Positions 63,426 to 64,000 of a stretch of 64,000 bases of DNA are shown piece by piece (the first letter of the stretch is position 1; every line of letters starts with the position of its first letter). Origin of the DNA: Nocardia pseudobrasiliensis NBRC 108224 (GTDB lineage: Bacteria; Actinomycetota; Actinomycetes; Mycobacteriales; Mycobacteriaceae); contig NZ_BDBS01000002.1 of NCBI RefSeq assembly GCF_001613105.1, forward strand, positions 310,001-374,000. The letters are read 5' to 3'. The translations under genes and the position numbers were made by a program. The notes under the pieces are model-generated. The model did not search any database, was not told the DNA's origin, and saw nothing but the letters and a program-made list of their open reading frames with translations.

Positions 63426-64000
63426 ATGACCCCCGCACTGCTGTCACCCACCACCGGATCGCTGGCCTGTCCGCCCGCGGCCCCGGTGCACGCGTGGATG
63501 CCGTCGAGCCCGTGCGGGCCGAGCTGCGTCGAGATCGCCCCCGCCGCCGGAACCGTGCGCACCGCCGCGCGGGTGCTCGGCGTGGTCGGATTGCTGTTCG
63601 CCTTCCCGGTTCTCAATCTGGCCACGCCCAAGCGGCGCCGGGTCGGATTGCAACGGCGCTTCGCCCGTGCGGCGCTGCGCTGCTGCGGGATTCGGCTGCG
63701 GATCGTCGACCAGCGCGGGCCGCTGGCCGACGCGGATCGCGGCACGCTGGTGGTGGCCGGACATGTCGGCTGGAGCGATGTCCTGGCGTTGGCGGCGGTG
63801 AATCCGATGGGCTTCGTGGCCCGCGCGGATCTGATCGACTGGCCGGTGCTCGGCAAGCTGGCCCGGCTGATGCGGGTCATCCCGATCGAGCGCGAGCGGC
63901 TGCGGCAGCTGCCCGGGGTGATCGACGCCATGGCGCAGCGCCTGGTGGCGGGGGAGCGGATCGCCATGTTCCCCGAGGGCACCACGTGGTGCGGTCGCGC
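63426..64000 (+). CDS. PlsC/OlsA-type acyltransferase, 5' part
   Basis: The gene starts 2 bases after the OlsB-like stop and runs off the right edge after 191 codons. LVVAGHVGWSDVLALAAV is the H-x4-D catalytic motif and AMFPEGTTWCG the acyltransferase motif III. A hydrophobic helix near residue 50 may anchor it. It should be a 1-acyl-sn-glycerol-3-phosphate or lyso-ornithine-lipid acyltransferase. Position corresponds to Rv3026c. Confidence 0.9.
   Translation, partial: MTPALLSPTTGSLACPPAAPVHAWMPSSPCGPSCVEIAPAAGTVRTAARVLGVVGLLFAFPVLNLATPKRRRVGLQRRFARAALRCCGIRLRIVDQRGPLADADRGTLVVAGHVGWSDVLALAAVNPMGFVARADLIDWPVLGKLARLMRVIPIERERLRQLPGVIDAMAQRLVAGERIAMFPEGTTWCGR

Overview
The window is high-GC actinobacterial DNA: dense genes, many GTG and TTG starts, C/G-ended codons and short ATGA-type overlaps. 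From remembered gene order, about 8.8-36 kb and 53.7-64 kb correspond to the Mycobacterium tuberculosis block Rv3053c to Rv3026c: nrdH-nrdI-nrdE, nrdF, fecB-like, ctaD, serB2, ABC ATPase, NUDIX, echA17, two methyltransferases, a beta-propeller lipoprotein, an acyltransferase, etfBA, the methylglucose-lipopolysaccharide genes and two acyltransferases. With the paired P450s and a conservon, a Nocardia-like member of Mycobacteriales is the best guess. No rRNA, tRNA, CRISPR array, transposase or integrase was seen.

Layout. 0-8.4 kb: end of a nucleobase permease, an F420-type oxidoreductase with its MarR regulator, molybdenum cofactor genes on both strands (moaE, a moaC-moaB/mog fusion, moeA; moaA, moaD), nadE, a TetR/flavin reductase pair, and a 40-codon zinc-free L36 gene behind a Zur-type box. 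8.8-18.4 kb: class Ib ribonucleotide reductase. nrdHIE and nrdF are separated by an insert holding an orphan KdpD-like kinase, a two-component system and mgtE; each nrd unit has its own NrdR-type boxes. 18.5-20.7 kb: a glycosyltransferase, a small gene under a LexA-like box, and two crcB genes behind what looks like a divergent fluoride riboswitch. 20.8-36 kb: conserved housekeeping genes (fecB-like, ctaD, serB, pth2-like, ABC ATPase, NUDIX, enoyl-CoA hydratase, methyltransferases), with a divergent MarR pair and a repeat-rich intergenic stretch near 32 kb.

36-53.6 kb is the accessory part: a DEAD-box helicase, a flavoprotein, two copies of a CYP157-like/CYP154-like P450 pair, a type II NADH dehydrogenase with a LysR regulator, a PadR/DUF1048 operon ending in a permease stub, a conservon (kinase-like protein, roadblock, DUF742, GTPase, then the second P450 pair), a phosphotransferase, a DUF1707 membrane protein and a decayed M1 peptidase. 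53.7-59.3 kb carries etfBA and the methyltransferase/GH57/GT4 genes; order and orientation suggest this block was inverted relative to the rest. 59.4-62.5 kb holds regulators and a membrane protein. The window ends in an OlsB-like GNAT gene and the first part of a PlsC-type acyltransferase.

The observations most worth checking are the mgtE leader peptide, the degenerate fluoride riboswitch, the start codon buried in a perfect hairpin between the response regulator and kinase genes, the two P450s lacking ExxR with one copy outside the conservon, the LexA-box gene with a probable leaderless mRNA, and the inverted etf/polysaccharide block.
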